Shown here piece by piece: positions 1 through 7,347 of a DNA stretch of 64,000 nt. A program made the translations under genes and the position numbers. The notes below the pieces were generated by a model. That model saw nothing but the letters and a program-made list of their open reading frames with translations. It was not told the DNA's origin and did not search any database. The stretch's first letter is position 1. Every line of letters starts with the position of its first letter. The stretch is from contig JAEYWY010000017.1 in assembly GCA_023428695.1 (NCBI GenBank), forward strand, positions 186,001 through 250,000, read 5' to 3'. Source of the DNA: Bacteroidota bacterium. GTDB taxonomy: Bacteria; Bacteroidota; Bacteroidia; Cytophagales; Cyclobacteriaceae.

Positions 1-722
1 AAACCGGAACCACCAAGGGCAAAGGCGGTTCTATGCACATTTTCGATAAGAAACATAATTTCATCGGTGGCCACGGTATCGTCGGCGCACAGGTTCCACT
101 TGGAGCCGGAATCGCATTTGCCGAGAAATTCAACAAGACCGGAAACCTCTGTATTTGCTACATGGGTGACGGAGCGGTTCGTCAGGGTGCTTTCCACGAA
201 GCGCTAAACCTCGCTATGCTCTGGAAATTGCCCGTGATTTTTGTAATCGAGAACAACGGTTACGCCATGGGAACAAGCGTGCAGCGTACTTCAAATGTGC
301 ACGAACTTTATACGCTTGGAGAAGCATACGACATTCCTTCTGAGCCGGTTGATGCTATGAATCCTGAAGACGTACACATCGCCGTTGCAAAGGCTGCCGA
401 ACGCGCCCGCGCCGGTGAAGGTCCGACGCTCCTCGAATTCAGAACATATCGGTATAAAGGCCACTCCATGTCCGATCCTCAAAAATACCGGACCAAGGAG
501 GAAGTTGAACAGTACAAACAGCGCGACCCGATCGAGGTTGTCAAAAAGAAGATTCTGGATAAGAAATTCGCAACTGAAAAGGAACTGGATGAAATTGACG
601 CCAAGGTCGTCAAGACCGTTGAAGAGTCTGTGAAATTCGCTGAGGAATCGAAATTCCCTGATCCTTCAGAGGCACTGACGGACGTTTACGTTCAGTCGGA
701 CTACCCATTTATTATGGATTAA
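1..722 (+). CDS. pdhA: Pyruvate dehydrogenase E1 component, alpha subunit (5' partial)
   Basis: Thiamine-diphosphate-dependent E1 alpha subunit, which decarboxylates pyruvate and acetylates the E2 lipoyl domain of the pyruvate dehydrogenase complex. The reading frame is open from base 3, so the N-terminus lies outside the window; the ATG at 33 is internal. Seen: the GDGAVRQGAFHEA stretch followed by IENNGYAMGT, which is the ThDP/Mg binding motif (GDG...NN), and the YRYKGHSMSDPQKYR loop typical of E1 alpha. About 240 codons are present of a usual 330-360. The beta subunit and E2 are not visible; in this phylum E1 beta is usually separate. Branched-chain 2-oxoacid E1 alpha is the main alternative, but the overall pattern fits pyruvate E1 alpha better. 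Confidence 0.93.
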   Translation, partial: TGTTKGKGGSMHIFDKKHNFIGGHGIVGAQVPLGAGIAFAEKFNKTGNLCICYMGDGAVRQGAFHEALNLAMLWKLPVIFVIENNGYAMGTSVQRTSNVHELYTLGEAYDIPSEPVDAMNPEDVHIAVAKAAERARAGEGPTLLEFRTYRYKGHSMSDPQKYRTKEEVEQYKQRDPIEVVKKKILDKKFATEKELDEIDAKVVKTVEESVKFAEESKFPDPSEALTDVYVQSDYPFIMD

Positions 723-731
723 ACCGACACC

Positions 732-762
732 TTTGTTCAGAAAAAGTTAATTCGTAGTTTTG
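732..762 (+). promoter_or_regulatory. Bacteroidota-type promoter, full consensus
   Basis: TTTG at 732-735, a 19-base spacer, then TAGTTTTG at 755-762, a perfect match to the phylum's -33/-7 pattern TTTG-N19-TAnnTTTG. Transcription should begin near 767 and run into the TPR gene at 801 and ribH. Confidence 0.75.
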
Positions 763-763
763 C

Positions 764-786
764 GCCCCTAAGTGACCCTTAGGGGC
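764..786 (+). other. Perfect 9-bp hairpin at predicted transcript start
   Basis: GCCCCTAAG (764-772), loop TGACC, CTTAGGGGC (778-786). It begins two bases after the -7 element, so the predicted start site falls inside the left arm, and it ends 14 bases before the ATG at 801. No run of T follows directly, so a plain terminator for pdhA is less likely than a 5' mRNA structure or an operator, though readthrough transcripts from pdhA would also carry it. Confidence 0.6.
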
Positions 787-800
787 TATTATTTATTATC

Positions 801-1490
801 ATGGGCAAAAAAGTAACACACAGGAACGAGATCCTTGAGGATCCGGAAGTATTGAAGGAAAAACTGATTGGAGCTGAAGACTGGTTTGAAAAACACTCCA
901 AACTGGTGGCAGGAATTGCCTTAGGTGTTGCCCTGGTTGTTGCCGGCTTTTTTGGCTTCCAGTACTATAAAGACAGCCAGAACGAGAACGCGCAGGAGGA
1001 TATGTTTCAGGCGATTTATTATTTCGAAGCTGACAGTCTCGATCAGGCCCTCAACGGAGACGCTAATAACCTCGGCTTTCTGGATATCATCGACGAATAC
1101 GGAATCACTGACGCCGCGAATCTCGCAAACTATTACGTCGGCGCTATCTATCTGAAGCAGGGGAAATTTGAGCCTGCGCGCCTTTACCTCGAAGATTTTA
1201 AGTCGAATGACCTGCTGGTCCAGGCACGCGCTTACAGCCTTATCGGCGACACTTACATGGAGGAAGGAAACTACGAACAGGCTGCATCATTTTATAAAAA
1301 GGCTGCAAACTATAAACCCAACAAGTTTTTCTCGCCCCAGTATATTATGAAGGAGGCTCTGGCTTACGAAAGGCTTAACCAGCTTGAAAAGGCACGCGAA
1401 GCTTACGACAAGGTTATCACCCAATACTGGGATTCTTCAGAATACCAGAAGGCTGTGAAGTACAAGGCGCGTCTCGAACCGAACTCCTAG
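801..1490 (+). CDS. Single-pass membrane TPR protein (YfgM-like)
   Basis: 229-residue protein with a short charged cytoplasmic N-terminus, one transmembrane helix at about residues 36-57, and a C-terminal part made of tetratricopeptide-like helical pairs (for example residues 140-175, DTYMEEGNYEQAASFYKKA). This is the architecture of the YfgM/TPR_21 family, periplasmic chaperone-like partners of the Sec translocon in proteobacteria; the role here is inference. It has its own consensus promoter and lies 16 bases upstream of ribH, so the two are probably co-transcribed. Confidence 0.8.
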   Translation: MGKKVTHRNEILEDPEVLKEKLIGAEDWFEKHSKLVAGIALGVALVVAGFFGFQYYKDSQNENAQEDMFQAIYYFEADSLDQALNGDANNLGFLDIIDEYGITDAANLANYYVGAIYLKQGKFEPARLYLEDFKSNDLLVQARAYSLIGDTYMEEGNYEQAASFYKKAANYKPNKFFSPQYIMKEALAYERLNQLEKAREAYDKVITQYWDSSEYQKAVKYKARLEPNS

Positions 1491-1506
1491 TATCGAATAA
1501 CTTGCT

Positions 1507-1986
1507 ATGGCCGGACCGCTGACAGCACACTCTGCCCAAACGGCGAAAGGCAAACTCAGGAAGAAACGGTTTGCCATCGTAGTTGCCCGGTGGAACAGCG
1601 AAATAACGGATGCGCTATACGAAGGTGCCGTTGCTTCCCTGCTTGAACACGGCGTTCCCAAAACACATATCATCCGCCGCGACGTACCCGGAAGCTTTGA
1701 GCTTTCTCTCGCCGGACTCTGGATGGCAGAGAAAAAAGAAATTGACGCCGTAATCTGCCTCGGCTGCGTCATTCAGGGCGAAACCCCACACTTCGACTAC
1801 ATCTGTCAGGCAGTTGCCTACGGAATTACGGAAGCCGGACTAAAAACACGCAAGCCGGTAATCTTCGGTGTACTCACCACATTAAACAAACAACAGGCGC
1901 TGGATCGCGCCGGCGGAAAATTCGGCAACAAAGGCGAAGAAGCAGCGATCACTGCAATCGAGATGCTCGACTTCAATCGGAAGTGA
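1507..1986 (+). CDS. ribH: 6,7-dimethyl-8-ribityllumazine synthase
   Basis: Penultimate enzyme of riboflavin synthesis: condenses 5-amino-6-ribitylamino-uracil with 3,4-dihydroxy-2-butanone 4-phosphate. 159 residues, the usual length. Conserved blocks seen: VARWNSEITDALYEGA (substrate pocket), VPGSFELSL, and LGCVIQGETPHFDYIC with the catalytic His in the family's RGxTxHFDYV block, then PVIFGVLTT. The N-terminal 20 residues are a variable extension; ATG at 1507 is the only good start after the upstream stop at 1488-1490. Other rib genes are not in the window. Confidence 0.96.
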   Translation: MAGPLTAHSAQTAKGKLRKKRFAIVVARWNSEITDALYEGAVASLLEHGVPKTHIIRRDVPGSFELSLAGLWMAEKKEIDAVICLGCVIQGETPHFDYICQAVAYGITEAGLKTRKPVIFGVLTTLNKQQALDRAGGKFGNKGEEAAITAIEMLDFNRK

Positions 1987-1999
1987 TTCAAAGTCAAAA

Positions 2000-2015
2000 A
2001 GTCTAGAGTTTAAAG
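2000..2015 (+). repeat. Dispersed 16-nt intergenic motif, copy 1
   Basis: AGTCTAGAGTTTAAAG matches AGTCTAAAGTTCAAAG at 40603-40618 in 14 of 16 positions; both lie in gaps just after plus-strand genes. Bases 2025-2065 continue with degenerate GCGTCCT-like direct repeats. This resembles decayed simple-repeat spacer often seen between genes in this phylum (recollection, not a search). Confidence 0.45.
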
Positions 2016-2117
2016 GGACAAATCTCGTGCGCATCCTTGCGTCTCCTGCGTCCTGGCGCGGCGAAAATGGCTTCACACATCCAGAAACGTAAGCGTTTAA
2101 TTAAGCACCAAACACAA

Positions 2118-2146
2118 AAAAGGGACTGCAAAATGCAGTCCCTTTT
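2118..2146. terminator. Bidirectional intrinsic terminator between ribH and icd
   Basis: AAAAGGGACTGCA (2118-2130), loop AAA, TGCAGTCCCTTTT (2134-2146). The stem is perfect and each arm carries an A or T run on its outer side, so it can stop transcription of ribH rightward and of icd leftward. Confidence 0.88.
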
Positions 2147-2170
2147 CGTTTGCATCGGCAGAGCCAATGC

Positions 2171-3397
2171 TTACATATTCTTGACAATTTCAGCAGCGAA
2201 TTCAGAACACTTCAGCAGTGTCGCTCCTTCCATGAGACGTTCGAAGTCGTAAGTAACCCGCTTCGATGAGATCGCCCCTTCGAGACCTTTGATGATCAAA
2301 TCAGCAGCCTCCTGCCATCCCATATATTCAAGCATCATCACACCTGAAAGAATCAAAGATCCCGGATTCACTTTATCCTGACCGGCATACTTCGGAGCTG
2401 TACCGTGTGTTGCCTCAAAGATCGCGTGACCGGTAATGTAGTTTACGTTACCACCCGGAGCGATACCGATTCCGCCCACAATTGCTGCGAGCGCATCAGA
2501 AATATAATCGCCGTTAAGGTTAAGAGTCGCTACAACGGAATACTCATCCGGCCTCAACAGAATTTGTTGAAGGAATGCATCGGCGATCGAGTCTTTGATA
2601 ATAAGCTTATGACCATCTTTTTCAATCACCTGCCATGGTCCGCCGTCGAGGTCTTTTGCTCCAAACTCGTTTTTGGCAAGCGCATAACCCCAATCTCTGA
2701 ATCCGCCTTCGGTGAACTTCATGATGTTACCCTTGTGCACAAGCGTCAGACTCGGCTTCTTGTGTTGAAGTGCAAATTCGATAGCTGAGCGAACAAGACG
2801 TTCCGTTCCTTCTTTTGAAACAGGCTTGATACCGATACCGGATGTCTGCGGGAAACGGATTTTCTTAAACAGCTTTGGATAGTTCTCTTCAAACAATGCG
2901 AGAAACTTTTTGTTCTCCGGCGTTCCCTCCTGGAATTCAATACCGGCATAAATATCCTCCGTGTTTTCGCGGAAGATCACCATGTCGGTCTTGTGCGGCT
3001 CTTTCACCGGTGAAGGAACTCCTTTGAACCAACGTACTGGCCGTACGCAGGCATACAGATCAAGTTCCTGGCGAAGCGCCACATTGAGCGAACGTATACC
3101 TCCGCCGACCGGTGTGGTCAATGGACCTTTTATTCCGACCAGATATTCCTTGAATACAGTAAGCGTTTCTTCAGGCAACCAGTTTCCGGTTTGATTGAAG
3201 GCCTTCTCACCGGCAAGAACTTCCTTCCAGTTGATTTTCTTCTTGCCTTTATATGCCTTCTCTACCGCCGTGTCAAAGACAAGCTTCGAAGCGGGCCAAA
3301 TGTCGATTCCGGTTCCATCACCTTCAATAAAAGGAATTGTCGGGTTATCCGGAACGTTTAACTTTCCGTTACTGATACTGATTTTCTGGTCGCTCAT
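2171..3397 (-). CDS. icd: NADP-dependent isocitrate dehydrogenase
   Basis: TCA-cycle enzyme converting isocitrate to 2-oxoglutarate and CO2. 408 residues, matching the Escherichia coli-type homodimeric family. Seen: FIEGDGTGIDIWPAS near the N-terminus; GGIRSLNVALRQELDLYAC, including the Ser that binds isocitrate (and is phosphorylated in E. coli); FRENTEDIYAGIEF; and GTAPKYAGQDKVNPGS with a downstream TYDFER. The Lys-Tyr, Val, Tyr and Arg positions that set NADP preference in the E. coli enzyme are all conserved, so NADP use is inferred. It is monocistronic, convergent with ribH across a shared terminator. No clear TAnnTTTG promoter was found in the 131-base gap to the divergent CAP gene. Confidence 0.97.
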   Translation of the reverse strand: MSDQKISISNGKLNVPDNPTIPFIEGDGTGIDIWPASKLVFDTAVEKAYKGKKKINWKEVLAGEKAFNQTGNWLPEETLTVFKEYLVGIKGPLTTPVGGGIRSLNVALRQELDLYACVRPVRWFKGVPSPVKEPHKTDMVIFRENTEDIYAGIEFQEGTPENKKFLALFEENYPKLFKKIRFPQTSGIGIKPVSKEGTERLVRSAIEFALQHKKPSLTLVHKGNIMKFTEGGFRDWGYALAKNEFGAKDLDGGPWQVIEKDGHKLIIKDSIADAFLQQILLRPDEYSVVATLNLNGDYISDALAAIVGGIGIAPGGNVNYITGHAIFEATHGTAPKYAGQDKVNPGSLILSGVMMLEYMGWQEAADLIIKGLEGAISSKRVTYDFERLMEGATLLKCSEFAAEIVKNM

Positions 3398-3528
3398 TTT
3401 GATTTGATGTTAATTTTTTGGTCCAAAACCGGTTACTGGTTTCAGATGCGCGGCCGAAATTAAAAAAATCAATCCAGAAACGAAGATATTTTTATTTGCG
3501 TTGGACTAGAATCACCGAATAATAGTTT

Positions 3529-4101
3529 ATGAAATCGTTTGTCCTTGTGTTTTCAATTTTGCTCGTCAACCTGTCCACAACCACGGACTACGTAGACGAA
3601 AGCGTCTGCCTTTCGGCCGAAGAAATGAAGCTGTACGATGCAATCAATGAATATCGGGCAAAGAACAAGTTGGCGCCAATCCCGTTGTCGGCGAGGCTCA
3701 CAAAGGTGGCCCAGGCACACGCGCAGGACCTCGTCAAAAACTTCGATTTTGATCCCAACGGGAAGTGCAATCCGCACAGCTGGTCATCAAAGGGCAACTG
3801 GACGCCATGTTGTTACACCGCTGACCATAAACAGGCGGAGTGCATGTGGAAGAAGCCCGCTGAAATCGCCGGGTATAAGGCATCCGGTTATGAAATCGCC
3901 CATTTCAACTCCGCCGGCGCAACCGCTCAAAGCAGCCTGGATGGTTGGAAATCAAGCCCTGCGCACAATCCCTTACTCGTCAATAGTGGAATCTGGGCCC
4001 GTGTTACCTGGAAAGCTGTCGGGATCGGAATTTATGGTGAATATGGAATAGTCTGGTTTGGAGACCTCGCCGACGAAACGGTGCCTGTTTCCTGTAAATA
4101 G
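3529..4101 (+). CDS. Secreted CAP-domain (SCP/PR1-like) protein
   Basis: 190 residues with an N-terminal signal sequence (about residues 1-18) and a CAP domain: MKLYDAINEYRAKNKLAPIPLS and KVAQAHAQDL form the first helices and carry the first conserved His. Between them and the C-terminal core is a Cys-rich segment (CNPHSW, PCCY, ECMWKKP) suggesting disulfides, and the end shows HNPLL...GIWARVTWKAVGIGIYG, the usual CAP core. CAP proteins are exported and act in lipid or peptidoglycan-associated roles; the specific function is unknown. It is divergent from icd with its own promoter region, and is not obviously in an operon. Confidence 0.82.
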   Translation: MKSFVLVFSILLVNLSTTTDYVDESVCLSAEEMKLYDAINEYRAKNKLAPIPLSARLTKVAQAHAQDLVKNFDFDPNGKCNPHSWSSKGNWTPCCYTADHKQAECMWKKPAEIAGYKASGYEIAHFNSAGATAQSSLDGWKSSPAHNPLLVNSGIWARVTWKAVGIGIYGEYGIVWFGDLADETVPVSCK

Positions 4102-4208
4102 CGGCTCATTTCGAAAAATCATTCCCAATATCGGAAGGATCAAATAGTAGGAATTGCGTTTTCGCTGGAATTTCGAGGTTCGAATAACTGGCCTGGATTT
4201 GGGATAGT

Positions 4209-4228
4209 CTATTCGAAACAACGAATAG
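4209..4228 (+). other. Short inverted repeat upstream of small gene
   Basis: CTATTCG (4209-4215), six-base loop, CGAATAG (4222-4228), a perfect 7-bp stem five bases before the ATG at 4234. If the ATG at 4234 is used, the stem would overlap the ribosome-landing zone; if translation starts at the ATG at 4261, it sits 32 bases upstream. A regulatory role is inference. Confidence 0.4.
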
Positions 4229-4233
4229 CGACC

Positions 4234-4485
4234 ATGTTTACCAGCTTTTTTTTCAAACGCATGAATCTCCGACAACAGGTAAGATTGCTTCGCCGCAAGG
4301 GCATTGTTCTCGGGACTCGAATTAAGGATGGCCGTAAGGTCTACATCTACATGATGAAGGACATCTTCGCCGAGGTTCTGTATAAGAATGACAATACAGA
4401 TGAGGAAGCTGAGAAAATCAGCATTCTGCGCGGTCTTGACAACCTTAATAACTACCTGGAAAATGAGTTTAGAGCGACGTTCTAA
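4234..4485 (+). CDS. Small conserved protein of unknown function
   Basis: 83 residues, or 74 if translation begins at the second ATG (4261, MNLRQQVRLLRRKG), which I think slightly more likely because the first nine residues look unlike the rest. The body is charged and compact: an RRKGIVLGTRIKDGRKVYIYMMKDIF beta-hairpin-like part and an acidic helix ending NYLENEF. No named domain is recognised; it resembles short hypothetical proteins of Cytophagales from memory. Its stop codon overlaps that of convergent sucD by four bases, leaving no room for a terminator between them. Confidence 0.6.
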   Translation: MFTSFFFKRMNLRQQVRLLRRKGIVLGTRIKDGRKVYIYMMKDIFAEVLYKNDNTDEEAEKISILRGLDNLNNYLENEFRATF

Positions 4486-5360
4486 GCCTTTTTCAGGACT
4501 TTGGCCATCGTTTCGCCGATTTCGGCAGGCGACTCAACTACGTGTATTCCACATTCACGCATAATCTTCATTTTTGCTGAGGCTGTATCCTCGGCACCGC
4601 CAATAATGGCTCCCGCGTGCCCCATTCTTCTTCCCGGAGGGGCTGTCTGACCTGCGATAAATCCCACGACCGGCTTCCGGTTTCCATCCTCCTTCACCCA
4701 TCGTGCCGCAACAGGCTCGTAGTTTCCGCCGATTTCTCCGATCATCACAATTGCATCGGTTTCGGGGTCATTCATAAGAAGCTCTACAGCGTCTTTGGTA
4801 GGCGTACCGATGATTGGATCTCCTCCGATACCAATTGCGGTCGAAATTCCGAGTCCCGCCTTTACTATCTGATCCGCAGCCTCATAGGTAAGTGTACCTG
4901 ATTTCGACACGATACCCACACGGCCTTTTTTGAATACAAATCCGGGCATGATACCAACCTTGGCTTCACCAGGTGTGATTACACCGGGGCAGTTCGGTCC
5001 GATGAGCGCAACTCCGCGCTGGCGGATATATTTCTTGGCGATCATCATGTCCTTCACAGGAATACCCTCTGTGATGGCGATAACCACCTTAATACCTGCT
5101 TCTGCCGCTTCCATGATGGCGTCTGCAGCAAATGCCGGGGGCACAAAAATAATCGACACATCTGCGCCTGTTTTCTGAACCGCCTCCAGCACTGAGTTAA
5201 ACACAGGTCTTCCCAGGTGTTCAGTACCACCCTTACCGGGGGTTACTCCGCCGACAACATTAGTTCCGTATTCAATCATCTGACCGGCGTGAAATGTACC
5301 CTCAGAACCAGTGAATCCCTGCACGATAACACGGGAGTCTTTATTAACCAGTACGCTCAT
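4482..5360 (-). CDS. sucD: Succinate-CoA ligase (ADP/GDP-forming) subunit alpha
   Basis: Alpha subunit of succinyl-CoA synthetase: binds CoA and carries the phosphohistidine intermediate in the TCA-cycle substrate-level phosphorylation. 292 residues, the normal length. Seen: the CoA-binding Rossmann part GFTGSEGTFHAGQMIEYGT, GPNCPGVITPGEAK in the middle, SGTLTYEAADQ, and the C-terminal GHAGAIIGG containing the active-site His. It is transcribed from its own consensus promoter (5383-5413), and the beta subunit sucC is not in the window. The 3' end overlaps the small convergent gene. Confidence 0.97.
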   Translation of the reverse strand: MSVLVNKDSRVIVQGFTGSEGTFHAGQMIEYGTNVVGGVTPGKGGTEHLGRPVFNSVLEAVQKTGADVSIIFVPPAFAADAIMEAAEAGIKVVIAITEGIPVKDMMIAKKYIRQRGVALIGPNCPGVITPGEAKVGIMPGFVFKKGRVGIVSKSGTLTYEAADQIVKAGLGISTAIGIGGDPIIGTPTKDAVELLMNDPETDAIVMIGEIGGNYEPVAARWVKEDGNRKPVVGFIAGQTAPPGRRMGHAGAIIGGAEDTASAKMKIMRECGIHVVESPAEIGETMAKVLKKA

Positions 5361-5382
5361 GTATGCTTGTTTTTGAGAAGCA

Positions 5383-5413
5383 CAAAAATAGGAGAATATA
5401 GGTATTGGCCAAA
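5383..5413 (-). promoter_or_regulatory. Consensus promoter for sucD
   Basis: Read on the minus strand: TTTG (5413-5410), 19-base spacer, TATTTTTG (5390-5383). Predicted start near 5377, giving a leader of only about 17 bases before the sucD ATG at 5360. The -33 element lies inside the T-rich tail of the terminator at 5427-5442. Confidence 0.75.
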
Positions 5414-5442
5414 AGCAAAAAAAGAAAGCCCCGATCGGGGCT
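5411..5442 (-). terminator. Intrinsic terminator of the CHASE2/FecR-like operon
   Basis: AGCCCCGATCGGGGCT (5427-5442) is a perfect palindrome that can fold into a short GC-rich hairpin; on the minus strand it is followed by a T-rich run (5426 down to 5411). It ends the operon whose last stop codon is at 5469 and abuts the sucD promoter. Confidence 0.8.
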
Positions 5443-5468
5443 CTCGCATTGATTCATTGAATTTAATC

Positions 5469-6365
5469 TTATTTCGTCTTAAGACCTGTGCGCACCAGGA
5501 ACGACTCAAAATAAGTCTGATATTCCGGCACGTCAGGAGCCAGCATCGCAGCTTTCTGATATGCTGTCGCAGCGTCAATCAACAGGTTCTGACTTTCAAA
5601 AAAACCTGCCCTGACCAGATTGTTCAGCGCTGTTTCTTCTGATGTTGTGGCGGCGATTTCATCGAGTTGTTTTTTCATACGCTCCTTATCGGCTTTCGAA
5701 AGACGCTTCACCATCAGCTGATCCGGAGAAACCTTGTTGTCCGATTTCGAAAACACTTTGATCATGATATTATCCTCGTGTTGGAAGTCGCGATCTGCGA
5801 GATTTATCGTTACTGAGTTTGTTTCGGTTTTCATCTCCTTGAGGATATCTCCAAAAGGATTTGACAATGTAACGTCGAAGGGCCCTTTCATGTCAAGCTT
5901 GTTCCACGACAGGATAACCTCGTCGCCATAAACAACAGTGAATGAAGGTGCTGTTGGAAGGAAGACCTCAATGTTCTCTGGTCCGCGATGCACCGCCCCG
6001 GTAGCCTTCAGCGTGTTTGCAGAATTGTTTGAGCTAAGAATATAGTCGGTATATTTTGCCACAACGCTTGATCCACCCTTCTGAAGGCTTTCCTCAAGTT
6101 TTGAAACTTTGTGAGCGCCTGCTTCCTTCAGTTCAAGTGGTTTGCCCTCATTATGCATCAGCCCCAGATAGGCATTCGGGCTTAGCCTGATCTCATCATT
6201 CTTTTGGAGTTGAGCACCAACCTTAATCGGCTGCCAGGATCCACCTGACTTTACTTCATTCTTGCCTTTGCTTACAAGAACTTTGAAAGCGAACTGTTGG
6301 GCAAAGGTTATTTGTGCGACGAAAAGCATCAGCACAAAAAGGGGAGAGAATCTTTTGTTTTTCAT
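5469..6365 (-). CDS. Exported FecR-like protein with C-terminal TPR-like helices (paralogue 2)
   Basis: 298 residues counted from the ATG at 6365, chosen because it gives a standard signal peptide (MKNKRFSPLFVLMLFVAQITFAQ); an upstream ATG at 6404 adds 13 unlikely residues. The mature N-terminus, KGKNEVKSGGSWQPIKVGA then NDEIRLSPNAYLGLMH, resembles a FecR sensor domain (inference from pattern). A linker KYTDYILSSN leads to ATGAVHR, a beta-rich middle, and two C-terminal helices like half a TPR (LLIDAATAYQKAAMLAPDVPEY). It is clearly homologous along its whole length to the next gene upstream, so the pair arose by tandem duplication. It is the last gene of the operon with CHASE2. Function unknown. 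Confidence 0.78.
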   Translation of the reverse strand: MKNKRFSPLFVLMLFVAQITFAQQFAFKVLVSKGKNEVKSGGSWQPIKVGAQLQKNDEIRLSPNAYLGLMHNEGKPLELKEAGAHKVSKLEESLQKGGSSVVAKYTDYILSSNNSANTLKATGAVHRGPENIEVFLPTAPSFTVVYGDEVILSWNKLDMKGPFDVTLSNPFGDILKEMKTETNSVTINLADRDFQHEDNIMIKVFSKSDNKVSPDQLMVKRLSKADKERMKKQLDEIAATTSEETALNNLVRAGFFESQNLLIDAATAYQKAAMLAPDVPEYQTYFESFLVRTGLKTK

Positions 6366-6421
6366 CTTGGGAATCGAAATGATGTATACGAAACCACCCG
6401 TCACAGGGTTAGTCCTCAGGC

Positions 6422-7312
6422 TTATTTACTGATGTTATTTCGGATAAGAAATTCTTCGTATGCCTCAGCGTATGAAGGAACATCGGGAGCGAGCCTGATA
6501 GCTTCTTCGTAAGCAGTAATCGCATCGATCAGAAGTCGGTTTTCCTCGTAAAACCCGGCAAGGATGAGTTTATTCAGTGCCGTAGGTTCGCTCAACTCAG
6601 GAGCGATTATATCAAGAGATTTTTCGATGTTCTCATGTTCAGACGGCGACAGGCGTTTTACAAGGTGCTGGCGACTCACTTCCTTGGAGTCTGTCTTTGA
6701 TGTCACCTGAACGATGATTGCATTCTCCTTCGGGAACTTTGAAAAGTCGACTTCAAAGTTCTTGTCAGATGTTTCGAATTTCTGAAGCACATCATCAAAC
6801 ATGTTGCGCAGCGTCAGGACATATGGTCCTTCAACCTTTGACCCTTCCCATGAAATAATCGCGGTAGGATTAAATATAGCTGAATACTGATTCTCGGGAA
6901 GCACGAGATTCAACGGTGTGGGTAGTGCTCTGTGCACGGCCCCTGTTGCACTCAATCTGTTTTTCTTGGCTTCGGGAGAATTGCTACTCAGGATATAGTC
7001 TGTGTATTTCTGAACGACGCTACTTCCGCCTTGAACCTGTTTAAGGAGGTCGGCTACAGTCTTTACGCCAGCGTCTTTTACTTCGAGAGCTTTTCCAGAC
7101 GCAGAAACCAGCCCGAGGTAGGCGTTTTGTGCCAATTTCACCTCATCGTTTTCCTTCAGAATTGAGCCCGTTTTAATAGGTTGCCAGACATCGCCAGACT
7201 TAAACTCGTTGCTGCCCTTGTTTGCAAGAACCTTGAAAGCATAGCTCTGCGCAAATCCCACATAGGAAAAGGCAGCCAGGGCTAAAGTGAGGGTGATTGT
7301 TCTTTTGTTCAT
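6422..7312 (-). CDS. Exported FecR-like protein with C-terminal TPR-like helices (paralogue 1)
   Basis: 296 residues from the ATG at 7312 (signal peptide MNKRTITLTLALAAFSYVGFAQ); the ATG at 7330 is less likely because it puts six extra residues before the signal. It shares the order and many exact residues with its neighbour: AFKVLANKGSNEFKSGDVWQPIK, NDEVKLAQNAYLGLV, SSVVQKYTDYILSSN, ATGAVHR, and the final LLIDAITAYEEAIRLAPDVPSY. The N-terminal part again looks like a FecR domain, normally periplasmic and tied to signalling. It sits 35 bases after CHASE2 and 57 before its paralogue, all minus strand. A periplasmic partner of the CHASE2 protein is a reasonable inference. Confidence 0.78.
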   Translation of the reverse strand: MNKRTITLTLALAAFSYVGFAQSYAFKVLANKGSNEFKSGDVWQPIKTGSILKENDEVKLAQNAYLGLVSASGKALEVKDAGVKTVADLLKQVQGGSSVVQKYTDYILSSNSPEAKKNRLSATGAVHRALPTPLNLVLPENQYSAIFNPTAIISWEGSKVEGPYVLTLRNMFDDVLQKFETSDKNFEVDFSKFPKENAIIVQVTSKTDSKEVSRQHLVKRLSPSEHENIEKSLDIIAPELSEPTALNKLILAGFYEENRLLIDAITAYEEAIRLAPDVPSYAEAYEEFLIRNNISK

Positions 7313-7347
7313 GACATTAAAGCTTAACATGACAAGAATTCGTTTTT

